Source: an uncultured Paracoccus sp. (GTDB taxonomy: Bacteria > Pseudomonadota > Alphaproteobacteria > Rhodobacterales > Rhodobacteraceae). From it: a stretch of DNA of 64,000 nucleotides. A program made the translations under genes and the position numbers. The notes below the pieces were generated by a model, which had not been told where the DNA came from, did not search any database, and was given only the letters and a program-made list of their open reading frames with translations. The stretch lies in NCBI RefSeq assembly GCF_947487305.1, contig NZ_CANKWH010000017.1, forward strand, positions 1-64,000, given 5' to 3'. This document shows positions 17,916 through 26,424 of this stretch, in pieces (position 1 is the first letter of the stretch; each line of letters begins with the position of its first letter).

Positions 17916-18841
17916 CACGCAAAGATCAGCGAGGACAGCCGGCGACGGCCTTTCTGGGCCAGCGGATCGGTGGGCTTGAGGCTGTCGAAGATGGTCAGCA
18001 ATTGCGCCTTGGCCGCGCCCTCGTTCCACTCGCGGTCACGGCGGAAGCTCTCCAGCAGCACATCGATGGCCTGCTCCACTTCGCCCGCCGCATGCAGCGC
18101 CTGTGCCAGTTCCAGCCGCGCCTGCTGGTCGGCGGGGTCGGCATCGACCTTGGCCTGCAGTTCGGCCAGCGGTCCGGCATCGGCGGCCTGACGGGCCAGT
18201 TGCAGCTGCGCGCGGGCGGCCTCGATCGGGCCGCTGCCGGTGATCGCGGCGGGCACTTGGTCCAGCGCGGCGGCGGCGGCATCGGCGTCCCCCTTGGCCA
18301 GATGGGCGCGGATCAGCCCGCCCCAGGCCTGCGGGTTCTCGGGCTCTTCCTCGGCAATCGCGGCGAAGGTTTCGGCGGCATCTTCTGCCGCGCCTTCCTC
18401 CAGCATCGCCTCGGCGGCGGCCAGCGCATCGGCCAGCCCGCCATCATCGCCGCCAAGCGCGACCAGCTTGTCGACGAATTGCTTGATCTGGCTTTGCGGG
18501 ATCGCGCCCTGGAAGGCATCGACCGGCTGGCCTTGGAAGAAGGCATAGACGGTCGGGATCGACTGGACCCTGAGCTGCCCGGCGATCATCTGGTTCTCGT
18601 CGACATTGACCTTGGCCATGCGCACCCGGCCCTTGTGGCGGGCGACTTCGGCCTCGAGCTGGGGGCCAAGCGTCTTGCAGGGGCCGCACCACGGCGCCCA
18701 GAAATCGACGATCACCGGCACGGTCATCGACATGTCGACCACCTCGGCCATGAAACTGGCCTCTGTCACATCCTTGATGAAATCGCTGGCGGCAGGGGCG
18801 GCGGCGGGTTCGGAACCAAGGGTCAGCATCGCGTCTCTCAT
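17915..18841 (-). CDS. Thioredoxin-domain/TPR protein (YbbN/CnoX-like)
   Basis: About 308 residues. An N-terminal thioredoxin domain carries the redox motif WCGPC (about 51-55). From about 140 a TPR-rich region (LEEGAAEDAAETFAAIAEEE onwards) follows, the layout of YbbN/CnoX, a holdase that protects proteins under oxidative stress and hands them to chaperones. E. coli YbbN has a degenerate active site, whereas here both Cys are intact as in the alphaproteobacterial form. Starts at 18841 or 18829 are both possible. It leads the conserved LON/Trm112 run, with overlapping codons. Confidence 0.88.
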   Translation of the reverse strand: MRDAMLTLGSEPAAAPAASDFIKDVTEASFMAEVVDMSMTVPVIVDFWAPWCGPCKTLGPQLEAEVARHKGRVRMAKVNVDENQMIAGQLRVQSIPTVYAFFQGQPVDAFQGAIPQSQIKQFVDKLVALGGDDGGLADALAAAEAMLEEGAAEDAAETFAAIAEEEPENPQAWGGLIRAHLAKGDADAAAAALDQVPAAITGSGPIEAARAQLQLARQAADAGPLAELQAKVDADPADQQARLELAQALHAAGEVEQAIDVLLESFRRDREWNEGAAKAQLLTIFDSLKPTDPLAQKGRRRLSSLIFA

Positions 18842-18890
18842 CTTGCAGGGTCTGGGCATAGATAGGGCCATGCCCCCTTGGGTTACAAGG

Positions 18891-19169
18891 TCAGCGTGGC
18901 TCGGGCGGGATCATGCAGAGCGGCAATCCGGCGGGCAGGACCAACAGCCCCGCGCCCCGACGATAGATTTCTGCGGCACTGACATTGCTGACCGTGGCCG
19001 TCAGGCGGGTCGCATGGACCAGCCGCGCCTCGGGCAGGCGGGCCAGCAGGTCGGGCGCGGGTGCGATGACCAGCGCCGAGGGCGCGGCGCCGGGGATGAA
19101 CATGCCACCGGCCTTCAGCGCCAGCCAGCCGAGGGCGAGGGCCAGCGCATAGGTCAGCACACGCCTCAT
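18891..19169 (-). CDS. Small membrane-anchored protein of unknown function
   Basis: A 92-residue protein that I do not recognise. Residues 3-27 form a hydrophobic, Ala/Leu-rich segment (signal or anchor), and the rest is probably periplasmic with one Cys near the C-terminus (LPLCMIPPEPR). Its ATG overlaps the TGA of the 348-residue gene upstream, making it the last member of the FAD-oxidase cassette. A 49-bp gap separates it from the thioredoxin-like gene. Confidence 0.6.
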   Translation of the reverse strand: MRRVLTYALALALGWLALKAGGMFIPGAAPSALVIAPAPDLLARLPEARLVHATRLTATVSNVSAAEIYRRGAGLLVLPAGLPLCMIPPEPR

Positions 19170-20215
19170 CAGTAGTCGTGGATATGTTCAAGCCGCGCGC
19201 CCGAGGCATCCAGATCGCGCAGGCGGCTGGCAAGATCGGGCACCTTGACTACGATCAGGTGCCGCATCTCGTGGCTGCCCTGCAGGGGAAAGGTGAAGAT
19301 CGCGCCCAGATCGGCGGGGCCATTGGTGATCGCGGTCAAAAGGATGTCGTCATTGCCGGCGATCTCGACGACCTGCCCGCCCTCGCCGGTGATGCGCTGC
19401 AGGATCGTGGTCAGTTCCCGATAGCGCGGGGTCTTGATCTCGAACCCTTCGGGGCGGCGCTGGATCACGGTGACGCCGGGGATCGCGGTCAGTTGCGGCT
19501 CGGTCAGGCCCGTGACCACGGCGCGCAGCGTCAGCTCGTCCTGACCGGTCGCAGCCACCGCGCCGGCGATGGCGCGGGCATAGGCGGCCTTGGCGCGGTA
19601 CTCGATACCAAGGGCAAAGCGACGCTCACGGTCGCGGAAGGCGCCGGTCGCGGCATCGTCCAGCGCCTGTGCGTCCCTGGTGAAATCCCACCGATACCAC
19701 GGCGTCTGCTGCAGGAAGGCGGCATAATCCGCCGCCTGCTGCGCCGACAGCCGGTCCAGCGGGCTGTGATCCGGCCCACGAACCCATGTTGCCACGCGGC
19801 CAAGCGTTTCTTCGTAAGCCGCCTTCAGCATCAGTTCCAGCGTGAAGCTGACGCCGATGGTGTAGATCGTCGCCTTGGACTCTGTGGTGAAACCGCCATG
19901 CGCATCCGCCATCTCGGTCAGCGGGCAGAGCGAGGACCAGAAGCCGCCGATGGCCTGCAGGAAGCGGAAATCATCCGGGTCGCCCGAGGCGATGACGCGC
20001 GCGTAATCGGCATAGGCGTGGACGATGTGCCATTCGGGATAGGTGGTGAAGGTGCGCGACTCGTCGCGGGTCTGGCTGACGATGGGGCTGTGATCCTGCG
20101 GCAGGGGTTCGCCCCGGCACATGGTCTCGTTGCGGATGACCGGCAGGGCCAGCAGCAGAAGGACGACGAGCAGTGCCAGCACCCCGCGCTTCAGCCAGCG
20201 CCAGAGGAAGCTCAC
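19169..20215 (-). CDS. Conserved-looking membrane-anchored protein of unknown function
   Basis: A 348-residue protein with an N-terminal transmembrane segment (about 10-26, VLALLVVLLLLALPV) and a long, probably periplasmic remainder. I do not recognise the family. Notable stretches are FTTYPEWHIVHAYADYA, IGGFWSSLC and HEMRHLIVVKVPDLASRLR near the C-terminus. It overlaps both neighbours in the cassette: its ATG lies in the stop region of the 130-residue gene and its stop holds the next ATG. Coupling to a Tat-exported FAD oxidase suggests a periplasmic accessory or a substrate-processing partner. Confidence 0.7.
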   Translation of the reverse strand: MSFLWRWLKRGVLALLVVLLLLALPVIRNETMCRGEPLPQDHSPIVSQTRDESRTFTTYPEWHIVHAYADYARVIASGDPDDFRFLQAIGGFWSSLCPLTEMADAHGGFTTESKATIYTIGVSFTLELMLKAAYEETLGRVATWVRGPDHSPLDRLSAQQAADYAAFLQQTPWYRWDFTRDAQALDDAATGAFRDRERRFALGIEYRAKAAYARAIAGAVAATGQDELTLRAVVTGLTEPQLTAIPGVTVIQRRPEGFEIKTPRYRELTTILQRITGEGGQVVEIAGNDDILLTAITNGPADLGAIFTFPLQGSHEMRHLIVVKVPDLASRLRDLDASGARLEHIHDY

Positions 20216-20604
20216 TTCCGCGCCCCTGCCAGCAGGGCAAAGCCGCCCAAGAGGATATGGGGCGCATTGGCCATGATCTTGAAGCCGAAGGGCAGGTCGA
20301 GGACGCCGTTATTGACGATGCCGAGATCGAGATAGCCCGACCCGACTGCCAGCCCCATCAGCCCGTCGGCCAGATAGAGCGCGCCGAAGATCAGCAGGAA
20401 ATTCCGCGCCGCCCGGGCCGAGATCAGCGCCGCCGCCAGCGCCCAGAGGGCCGAGCCGAGATGCAGGAGGTCGTCAAAGATATCCAGCGCGAAGACGCCG
20501 AAGGCCAGTCCGTCCGGGTCGGTCAGGCCGGGAATATAGTTGATCGATGCAGCGCCCAGCAGGGCCAGCGCATAAAACAGGGCAACCTTTTGATGAAAAC
20601 TCAT
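20212..20604 (-). CDS. Four-helix membrane protein of the FAD-oxidase cassette
   Basis: A 130-residue membrane protein with about four hydrophobic segments (8-25, 45-65, 68-92 and 108-126). It has the look of DUF4383-like small membrane proteins, but I cannot place it firmly. ATG at 20604 overlaps the TGA of the FAD oxidase gene, and its own stop overlaps the next start. Longer in-frame extensions upstream run antisense-like through the oxidase gene and are rejected. Confidence 0.75.
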   Translation of the reverse strand: MSFHQKVALFYALALLGAASINYIPGLTDPDGLAFGVFALDIFDDLLHLGSALWALAAALISARAARNFLLIFGALYLADGLMGLAVGSGYLDLGIVNNGVLDLPFGFKIMANAPHILLGGFALLAGARK

Positions 20605-22082
20605 AGCGGCTCCAGATATGTGTCCCACAGGGCGTTGCGCAGCGTCAGTTGCGGGTCCAGCAGGCGTTTGGCAGCGGCCAGCCGCTCGGCGCGGGGATAG
20701 ATGCGGGCGAATTGCTCGACCGTGGCATGGGGGCGATAGGGCAGATAATAGCTGCCGCCGATGGCGGCGATGCCGTCGATCAGCTCGCGCGTCAGGCGGG
20801 CCATGTCGGCCTCGGACCGGGCTGACATTTCCTGGCTGAAGGACATGACGGCGGCAAGGCGCGGGGTCGGGGCATAGGCCAGCCAGCTGTCGGTATCCGC
20901 CGCGACATAGCGGATGGTGACGTTCAGCATCTCCTGATAGCTGGGCGGGATCGCCTGCTTGCAGACGGCGATGAAATCCGACCAACGGTCGGGCGGCACG
21001 AAATATTCGTGCAGGATGTCCGTCCGCGCCGGATCGCCGTCATCCAACGTGGCGACAGGCTCGTTCATCAGGCTGTTGCGGGTCGAACTGCCGCCCAAGC
21101 GCGGGTTCAGGCTCGCCTCGGTCCACCAGCGAAGGTGCTTCATCGGCTCGCGGTAAAGCTGCGCGCGATAGATCCGGGCCGCCACCTTCGACACCCAGCC
21201 CGAGCCGCTGGCGGGCGGCAGGTCGGTCTGGTCCTCATTGGGGCGATAGGCGATCATCAGCCCCTGATCCAGAAACCCCGCGCGATCCACCGACAGGCGG
21301 CCATAGGCCATGCCCACCGCCGGATCGTCCAGCGCCTTCCTAAAGGCATCCGCGAGGCCCGTTCCCAGCATCTGTTCGAAGCTGGGCGTCACGCGCGCAT
21401 TCGGCGCCGCCTCGACCTCCATGGTCAGGATCAGGCCAATGAGTCCATAGCCGCCCATCGCCATGCCGAACAACTCGGCATTCTCGGTGCGCGAGCAGGT
21501 GACGACCTCGCCATCGGGCAGCATCATCGTCAGGCTGCGCACGGTCGAGCCCATCGGCCCATGCGGCACCGGCCAGCCATGGGCGTTGACGCTGAAGGTC
21601 GCGGCAAGGCCGAAATCATGGTTCGACTGCATCACCTTGGGCGACAGGCCCACCGGGTCCAGCGCGGCGATCACCTGCGACCAGCGGGCATTGCCAGGCG
21701 CGAGATAGGTCTGGGCGGCGCTGTCGATCTCGATCCGACCATTTTCCCAGCCAAGCGCGGTGCCGTCGCGGGGCAGCGATTGCCCGCCCATCGAATGCCG
21801 CGCGGCGGACAGGCACAGCGGCCGCCCCGCCGCCTGCGCCTCGGCCAGTTCCGCCCGCAGCCGCGCGATCAGCGCCTCGCCGGGGGCCTCGGTCAGGATG
21901 ATATGCTTGGCGATCGGCGTTTCGGACAGCAGCGAGGCATCGTTCAGTGTGCCCTCGGGCGCGGGACCGGTCAGCGGCACCCCGTCCAGCGTGTCATGCC
22001 AGGGGGCCAGCCGGTTCGCGGCCCAAGCGCCGATGACCGCGCCCGTTCCCAGCAGCAGCGCGCGGCGCGAGAACCGGCCCAT
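20601..22082 (-). CDS. Tat-exported FAD-linked oxidase (aldonolactone-oxidase/VAO type)
   Basis: A 493-residue flavoprotein. The N-terminus has a twin-arginine signal (SRRALLLG at about 5-12 followed by a hydrophobic core), so it probably acts in the periplasm. The FAD-binding PCMH domain shows CLSAARHSMGGQSLPRDG, and the C-terminus (YRPHATVEQFARIYP, DPQLTLRNALWDTYL) resembles D-arabinono-1,4-lactone oxidases. Members oxidise sugar lactones or alcohols to reduce O2 or another acceptor; the substrate here is unknown. It starts two bases after the xthA stop and overlaps the next membrane-protein gene, heading a four-gene cassette with no known partner enzyme. Confidence 0.85.
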   Translation of the reverse strand: MGRFSRRALLLGTGAVIGAWAANRLAPWHDTLDGVPLTGPAPEGTLNDASLLSETPIAKHIILTEAPGEALIARLRAELAEAQAAGRPLCLSAARHSMGGQSLPRDGTALGWENGRIEIDSAAQTYLAPGNARWSQVIAALDPVGLSPKVMQSNHDFGLAATFSVNAHGWPVPHGPMGSTVRSLTMMLPDGEVVTCSRTENAELFGMAMGGYGLIGLILTMEVEAAPNARVTPSFEQMLGTGLADAFRKALDDPAVGMAYGRLSVDRAGFLDQGLMIAYRPNEDQTDLPPASGSGWVSKVAARIYRAQLYREPMKHLRWWTEASLNPRLGGSSTRNSLMNEPVATLDDGDPARTDILHEYFVPPDRWSDFIAVCKQAIPPSYQEMLNVTIRYVAADTDSWLAYAPTPRLAAVMSFSQEMSARSEADMARLTRELIDGIAAIGGSYYLPYRPHATVEQFARIYPRAERLAAAKRLLDPQLTLRNALWDTYLEPL

Positions 22083-22084
22083 GC

Positions 22085-22870
22085 TCAGAGATCGAAACTG
22101 GCGAAGACGGGCACGTGGTCGCTCGGCTGTTCCCATCCCCGGACCGGGCGCAGGATGCGGCTGCCGTGACCGGCATTGGCGATGTCGGGCGTGGCCCAGA
22201 TGTGATCGAGTCGCCGGCCCTTGTCGGCGGCATCCCAATCCTTGGCGCGATAGGACCACCACGAGTAAAGCAGCCCGGACGGAATGTCCTGCCGGGTGAT
22301 ATCGACCCAATTCCCGGCATCCTGTGCCGCGCCCAGATGCTCGACCTCGACGGGGGTATGGCTGACGATCTTCAGAAGCTGCTTGTGCGACCAGACGTCA
22401 TCCTCGCGCGGGGCGATGTTCAGGTCGCCCACCATGATCGATTTCTGCGGCTGGTCGGCATGGAAGGCGTCGCGCATCTCGGTCAGGAAGTCGAGCTTCT
22501 GGCCGAACTTCTCGTTCTGCGCGCGGTCGGGAATGTCGCCGCCCGCCGGGACATAGAAATTGTGGATCGTGACCCCGTTCTCCAGCCGAGCGGCGACATG
22601 GCGGGCATGGCCGAGGCTGGCATAGTCACGGTCGCCGGCGTCCTCGATCGGCAGGCGCGACAGGATGGCGACGCCGTTATAGCCCTTTTGCCCGCGCGCC
22701 ACGACATGGCGATAACCCAGATCGGCAAATCCCTGCAGCGGCATCTTCTCGACCGGCGACTTGATTTCCTGCAGGCAGAGGATGTCCGGTGCTTCTTCCG
22801 ACAGCAGGCGCGCGACCAGCGCCTCGCGCAGGCGGACCGAGTTGATGTTCCAGGTGGCAATCGTGAACAT
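22085..22870 (-). CDS. xthA: Exodeoxyribonuclease III
   Basis: A 261-residue AP endonuclease and 3'-5' exonuclease of base-excision repair. The EEP-fold motifs are clear: FTIATWNINSVRLR at the start, LCLQEIKSP (metal-binding Glu), NFYVPAGG, VGDLNIAPREDDVW, and YSWWSYR with RLDHIWAT, SDHVPVFASFDL at the end. ATG at 22870 gives the standard N-terminus. The FAD-oxidase gene begins two bases after its stop, so the cassette may be transcribed from the xthA promoter. Confidence 0.96.
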   Translation of the reverse strand: MFTIATWNINSVRLREALVARLLSEEAPDILCLQEIKSPVEKMPLQGFADLGYRHVVARGQKGYNGVAILSRLPIEDAGDRDYASLGHARHVAARLENGVTIHNFYVPAGGDIPDRAQNEKFGQKLDFLTEMRDAFHADQPQKSIMVGDLNIAPREDDVWSHKQLLKIVSHTPVEVEHLGAAQDAGNWVDITRQDIPSGLLYSWWSYRAKDWDAADKGRRLDHIWATPDIANAGHGSRILRPVRGWEQPSDHVPVFASFDL

Positions 22871-23003
22871 GGGCATCCTCATTCTCATTCGCGGCGGAGA
22901 CTAGCGGCGCGCTTGGGCCGTGTCGAGTTCGGCCGGAAAAAGGCCGTTGTTCCCCGCCCGTCCTGCGGTCAGGATGCCGCCCAAGCGGAGCAGGGAGCGC
23001 GCC

Positions 23004-24326
23004 ATGACCATCACCATCGACGAGGCCCTGACGCGCGGTGGCATCGGCCGCTTCCAATGGCGCCTGCTGGGCATCTTCGGGCTGGTCTGGGCGGCGGATG
23101 CGATGCAGGTGATCTCGGTTGGCTTTTCGGCGCCGTCGATTGCCGCGAGTTTCGGCCTCAGCGTGCCGCAGGCGATCCAGTATACCGGCACGCTGTTCTT
23201 TCTGGGCATGTTCGTCGGCGCATACCTCTTCGGGCGGCTGGCTGACCGCATCGGGCGGCGGCGGGTGCTGCTGATCACCGTGGCGGCTGATGCGATCTTC
23301 GGCCTTGCCGCCGCCTTTGCCCCCAGCCTCGGCGCGCTGATGGCGCTGCGCTTTGTCACCGGCATGGCGGTGGGCGGTACGCTGCCGGTCGATTACGCCA
23401 TGATGGCAGAGTTCCTGCCGCCGAAGAACCGGGGCCGCTGGCTCGTCTGGCTGGAGGGGTTCTGGGCCGTCGGCACCATCGTCATCGCCCTGACCGCCTG
23501 GCTTGCCAGCGTGAACGGCGCGGCCGAAGCTTGGCGCTGGATCTTTGCCGTGGCGGCCTTCCCGGCGCTGATCGGCTTCTGGCTGCGGCTGTGGCTGCCG
23601 GAATCGCCGATGTTCCTCGTGCGTCACGACCGGCAGGACGAGGTGCGCCATGTGATGAACCGGGTGCTGACCACCAATGGCAAGGCGCCGCTGCCCGAGG
23701 GTGCCCGCATCACCACCGCAAGCCATGACCCGGCCTCCGAAACCTCGATCTTCGCCCCGGCACTGCGGGCGCGGACCCTTGGCATCCTGACCGTCTGGTT
23801 CCTCGTCTCGCTGTCCTATTACGGGGTGTTCATCTGGCTGCCGGGGCAATTGGCGGGCGATGGCTTCGGCTTCGTCCGGGGCTATGGCTTCCTCCTGATC
23901 CTCGCGCTGGCGCAGGTGCCGGGCTATGCGCTGGCCGCCTGGGGGGTCGAAAACCTGGGGCGGCGGGTGACGCTGATGGGGTTCCTGCTGGCCAGCGCGG
24001 CGGGCTGTTTCCTCTTCACCATCGCGACCTCGGCCATGATGATCGCCGCCGCGCTGATCCTGATGAGCTTTGCGCTTCTCGGCACCTGGGGCGCGCTTTA
24101 CGCCTTCACCCCCGAACTCTACCCGACCGCGCTGCGCGGCACCGGCATGGGCACGGCCAGCGCCATCGCCAGACTGGGGGGCATTCTCGCCCCCAGCCTC
24201 TTGGGCGCGATCATCGCCAAGGGCTTTGGCCTTGCCATTGGCACATTTGCACTGTTGCTTGTGCTGGCGGCCATCGCGCTGGCGGTTCTGGTCAGGACCG
24301 AGACGCGCGACCGGGCCATCGGCTGA
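23004..24326 (+). CDS. MFS transporter (sugar/aromatic-acid type)
   Basis: A 440-residue major-facilitator protein with about twelve transmembrane helices. Loop 2-3 carries GRLADRIGRRRVLL, and the segment before TM4 reads RFVTGMAVGGTLPVDYAMMAEFLPPKNRGR, as in SV2/aromatic-acid-type MFS carriers. PELYPTALRGTGMG in the C-half is another family mark. ATG at 23004 is preceded by GGGAG. It is followed 16 bp later by the glutathionyl-hydroquinone reductase gene, which hints at uptake or efflux of an aromatic or quinone compound. Confidence 0.87.
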   Translation: MTITIDEALTRGGIGRFQWRLLGIFGLVWAADAMQVISVGFSAPSIAASFGLSVPQAIQYTGTLFFLGMFVGAYLFGRLADRIGRRRVLLITVAADAIFGLAAAFAPSLGALMALRFVTGMAVGGTLPVDYAMMAEFLPPKNRGRWLVWLEGFWAVGTIVIALTAWLASVNGAAEAWRWIFAVAAFPALIGFWLRLWLPESPMFLVRHDRQDEVRHVMNRVLTTNGKAPLPEGARITTASHDPASETSIFAPALRARTLGILTVWFLVSLSYYGVFIWLPGQLAGDGFGFVRGYGFLLILALAQVPGYALAAWGVENLGRRVTLMGFLLASAAGCFLFTIATSAMMIAAALILMSFALLGTWGALYAFTPELYPTALRGTGMGTASAIARLGGILAPSLLGAIIAKGFGLAIGTFALLLVLAAIALAVLVRTETRDRAIG

Positions 24327-24342
24327 ACGGCAGGAGGACGAG

Positions 24343-25317
24343 ATGGGTCAACTGGTCAACGGCGTCTGGACGGACGAATGGTATGACACCGCCTCGCATG
24401 GCGGCGAGTTCGTCCGCGACACCGCGCGGCATCGCAACTGGATCACCGCCGACGGCACGCCGGGACCGACCGGCGAGGGCGGGTTCAAGGCCGAAAGCGG
24501 GCGCTATCATCTCTATGTCTGCTATGCCTGCCCCTGGGCGCATCGGACGCTGATCTTCCGCGCGCTGAAGGACCTCGGCGGTCACATCGACATCTCGGCC
24601 GTCCATCCCGACATGCTGGCCGATGGCTGGACCTTCGCGCAGGATTTTCCCGGCGCCGATGGGGACCAGCTGTTCGGCAGCGACTTCCTGCGCGACATCT
24701 ACCTGCGCGACAATCCCAAGGCCTCGGGCCGGGTGACGGTGCCGGTGCTCTGGGACCGCGAGCGTGACCGGATCGTCTCGAACGAAAGCGCCGACATCAT
24801 CCGCATGTTCAACGGCGCCTTCAACCGCGTGACCGGGAACGAGGACGATTATTGGCCAGAGAGCCTGCGCCCCGAGATCGAGGCGGTGAACGAGCGGGTC
24901 TATGCCACGGTGAACAACGGCGTCTATCGCGCGGGCTTCGCCACCTCGCAATCGGCCTATGACCGGGGCGTCGGGCCATTGTTCGACAGTCTCGACTGGA
25001 TCGAGGGGCTGCTGGGCCAGCACCGCTATCTGACCGGCGGGCGGATCACCGAGGCCGACTGGCGGCTGTTCACCACCATCTGCCGCTTCGATTCCGTCTA
25101 TCACACCCATTTCAAGTGCAACCGCCGCCGGATCATCGACTATCCGAACCTCTGGGGCTGGGCGCGGGAGCTCTATCAATGGCCGGGCGTGGCCGAGACG
25201 GTGCGGCCGGATCATTACATCCGGCACTATTACTACAGCCACGCGACCATCAACCCGAACCGCATCATCCCGATCGGTCCGGTCGAGGACTGGACCGTGC
25301 CGCACGGGCGGGGGTAA
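24343..25317 (+). CDS. Glutathionyl-hydroquinone reductase (YqjG/ECM4 type GST)
   Basis: A 324-residue Xi-class GST. YACPWAHRTL carries the catalytic Cys63 that reduces glutathionyl-hydroquinones. FNGAFNRVTGN and the C-terminal TICRFDSVYHTHFKCNRRRI, PDHYIRHYYYSH match the family closely, and length is normal. GGAGG lies eight bases before the ATG. Co-transcription with the MFS gene suggests handling of quinone by-products of aromatic metabolism. Confidence 0.94.
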   Translation: MGQLVNGVWTDEWYDTASHGGEFVRDTARHRNWITADGTPGPTGEGGFKAESGRYHLYVCYACPWAHRTLIFRALKDLGGHIDISAVHPDMLADGWTFAQDFPGADGDQLFGSDFLRDIYLRDNPKASGRVTVPVLWDRERDRIVSNESADIIRMFNGAFNRVTGNEDDYWPESLRPEIEAVNERVYATVNNGVYRAGFATSQSAYDRGVGPLFDSLDWIEGLLGQHRYLTGGRITEADWRLFTTICRFDSVYHTHFKCNRRRIIDYPNLWGWARELYQWPGVAETVRPDHYIRHYYYSHATINPNRIIPIGPVEDWTVPHGRG

Positions 25318-25326
25318 GGGGGCAGC

Positions 25327-25396
25327 CTATCCGCTCAGCGCCTCGCGGTTCTGGCTGACCAGATCGCGCAGGAAATCCGCCACCACCCGCAGGCGA
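25327..25396 (-). pseudogene. Probable remnant of a LysR-type regulator C-terminus
   Basis: The minus strand reads L-R-V-V-A-D-F-L-R-D-L, then SQNREALSG and a stop, which resembles the extreme C-terminus of LysR-type regulators (LRVFxDFL). Upstream of about 25396 the frame no longer encodes LysR-like sequence. It is best read as the tail of a deleted regulator gene, perhaps one that controlled the MFS/GST pair. Confidence 0.4.
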
Positions 25397-25464
25397 GTGC
25401 ACAAGGAATGTGGAAAGGCGGCATCCGGCGTGCCGGAGACGGCGCCAAGCCGCCCCCAAAACGA

Positions 25465-25495
25465 AAGACCCCGGCGGGGATCGCGCCGGGGTCTT
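25465..25495. terminator. Strong hairpin, probable terminator of the response-regulator gene
   Basis: A perfect 12-bp stem, AAGACCCCGGCG and its complement CGCCGGGGTCTT, with a 7-base loop. It lies 109 bp beyond the stop of the minus-strand response regulator and about 150 bp after the plus-strand GST gene. The sequence is symmetric, with A/T at the stem base but no long U tract, so it could serve either strand. Confidence 0.65.
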
Positions 25496-25604
25496 CGAAC
25501 TTTGGTGTGGCCGCATCCTCCGACCACTGGGCTTCGGGGGGTGAACGCCTGCCGGGGCGACCGGTTCCGGCAGTTCACAAACGTTTATTCAGGCCGTGAT
25601 CGGC

Positions 25605-26291
25605 TCAGGCGACCAGCCGGTAGCCGCCCGATTCCGTGACCAGCAGACGCGCGTTCGAGGGATCGGGCTCGATCTTCTGGCGCAGGCGATAGATGTGGGT
25701 TTCCAGCGTGTGCGTGGTGACCCCGGCGTTATAGCCCCAGACCTCGTGCAGCAGGATATCCCGCGGCACCACGCCATCCTGCGCGCGGTAGAGGAACTTG
25801 AGGATATTGGTTTCCTTCTCGGTCAGGCGGATCTTGCGGTCCTTCTGGTCGATCAGCATCTTCATCGCCGGCTTGAACGTGTACGGCCCAAGCTGGAAGA
25901 TCGCGTCTTCCGACTGTTCATGGGTGCGCAGCTGTGCCCGCAGGCGCGCTAGCAGCACCGGAAACTTGAACGGCTTGGTGATGTAATCATTCGCGCCGCT
26001 GTCGAGGCCGAGGATGGTATCGGCATCGGTGTCATGGCCGGTCAGCATCACGATCGGGCATTTGACATTGTGCTTGCGCAGCTTCTTGCACAGCTCGCGC
26101 CCGTCGGTATCGGGCAGGCCGACATCGAGGATCACCAGGTCGAAGATATGGCCCTTGCTGGCCTCCATCGCCTCGGCGCCGCTGCCGGCCTCGAGCACGT
26201 CGAAATCATCGGTGGCCACCAGCTGCTCGGCCAGGGCTTCGCGCAGGTCGTCTTCGTCATCGACCAGCAGGATCTTTTTAAGTCCAGGCAT
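25605..26291 (-). CDS. OmpR-family response regulator (CenR-like)
   Basis: A 228-residue regulator with receiver domain D11-D12, phospho-acceptor D56 ([13 protein letters not shown]) and Lys in [15 protein letters not shown]. The winged-helix domain (about 130-228) ends in [19 protein letters not shown] and [15 protein letters not shown]. The sequence is strongly reminiscent of the CenR-type regulator of alphaproteobacteria, which controls envelope functions and is often essential; that assignment is from memory. No histidine kinase is adjacent. It is divergent from ribA across 133 bp. Confidence 0.9.
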   Translation of the reverse strand: MPGLKKILLVDDEDDLREALAEQLVATDDFDVLEAGSGAEAMEASKGHIFDLVILDVGLPDTDGRELCKKLRKHNVKCPIVMLTGHDTDADTILGLDSGANDYITKPFKFPVLLARLRAQLRTHEQSEDAIFQLGPYTFKPAMKMLIDQKDRKIRLTEKETNILKFLYRAQDGVVPRDILLHEVWGYNAGVTTHTLETHIYRLRQKIEPDPSNARLLVTESGGYRLVA

Positions 26292-26424
26292 GCTTGCCTC
26301 CTTTGCCTCATTGAGGGATGGATGGGGTCGCGCACCGTTTCCGTCCAGCAACATGTCAGAAATCTCACATGGAGTTGTCGGCAGGGGGCGTTATGTTTCA
26401 GATTGTTTCAGAATCCCGGAGCCG

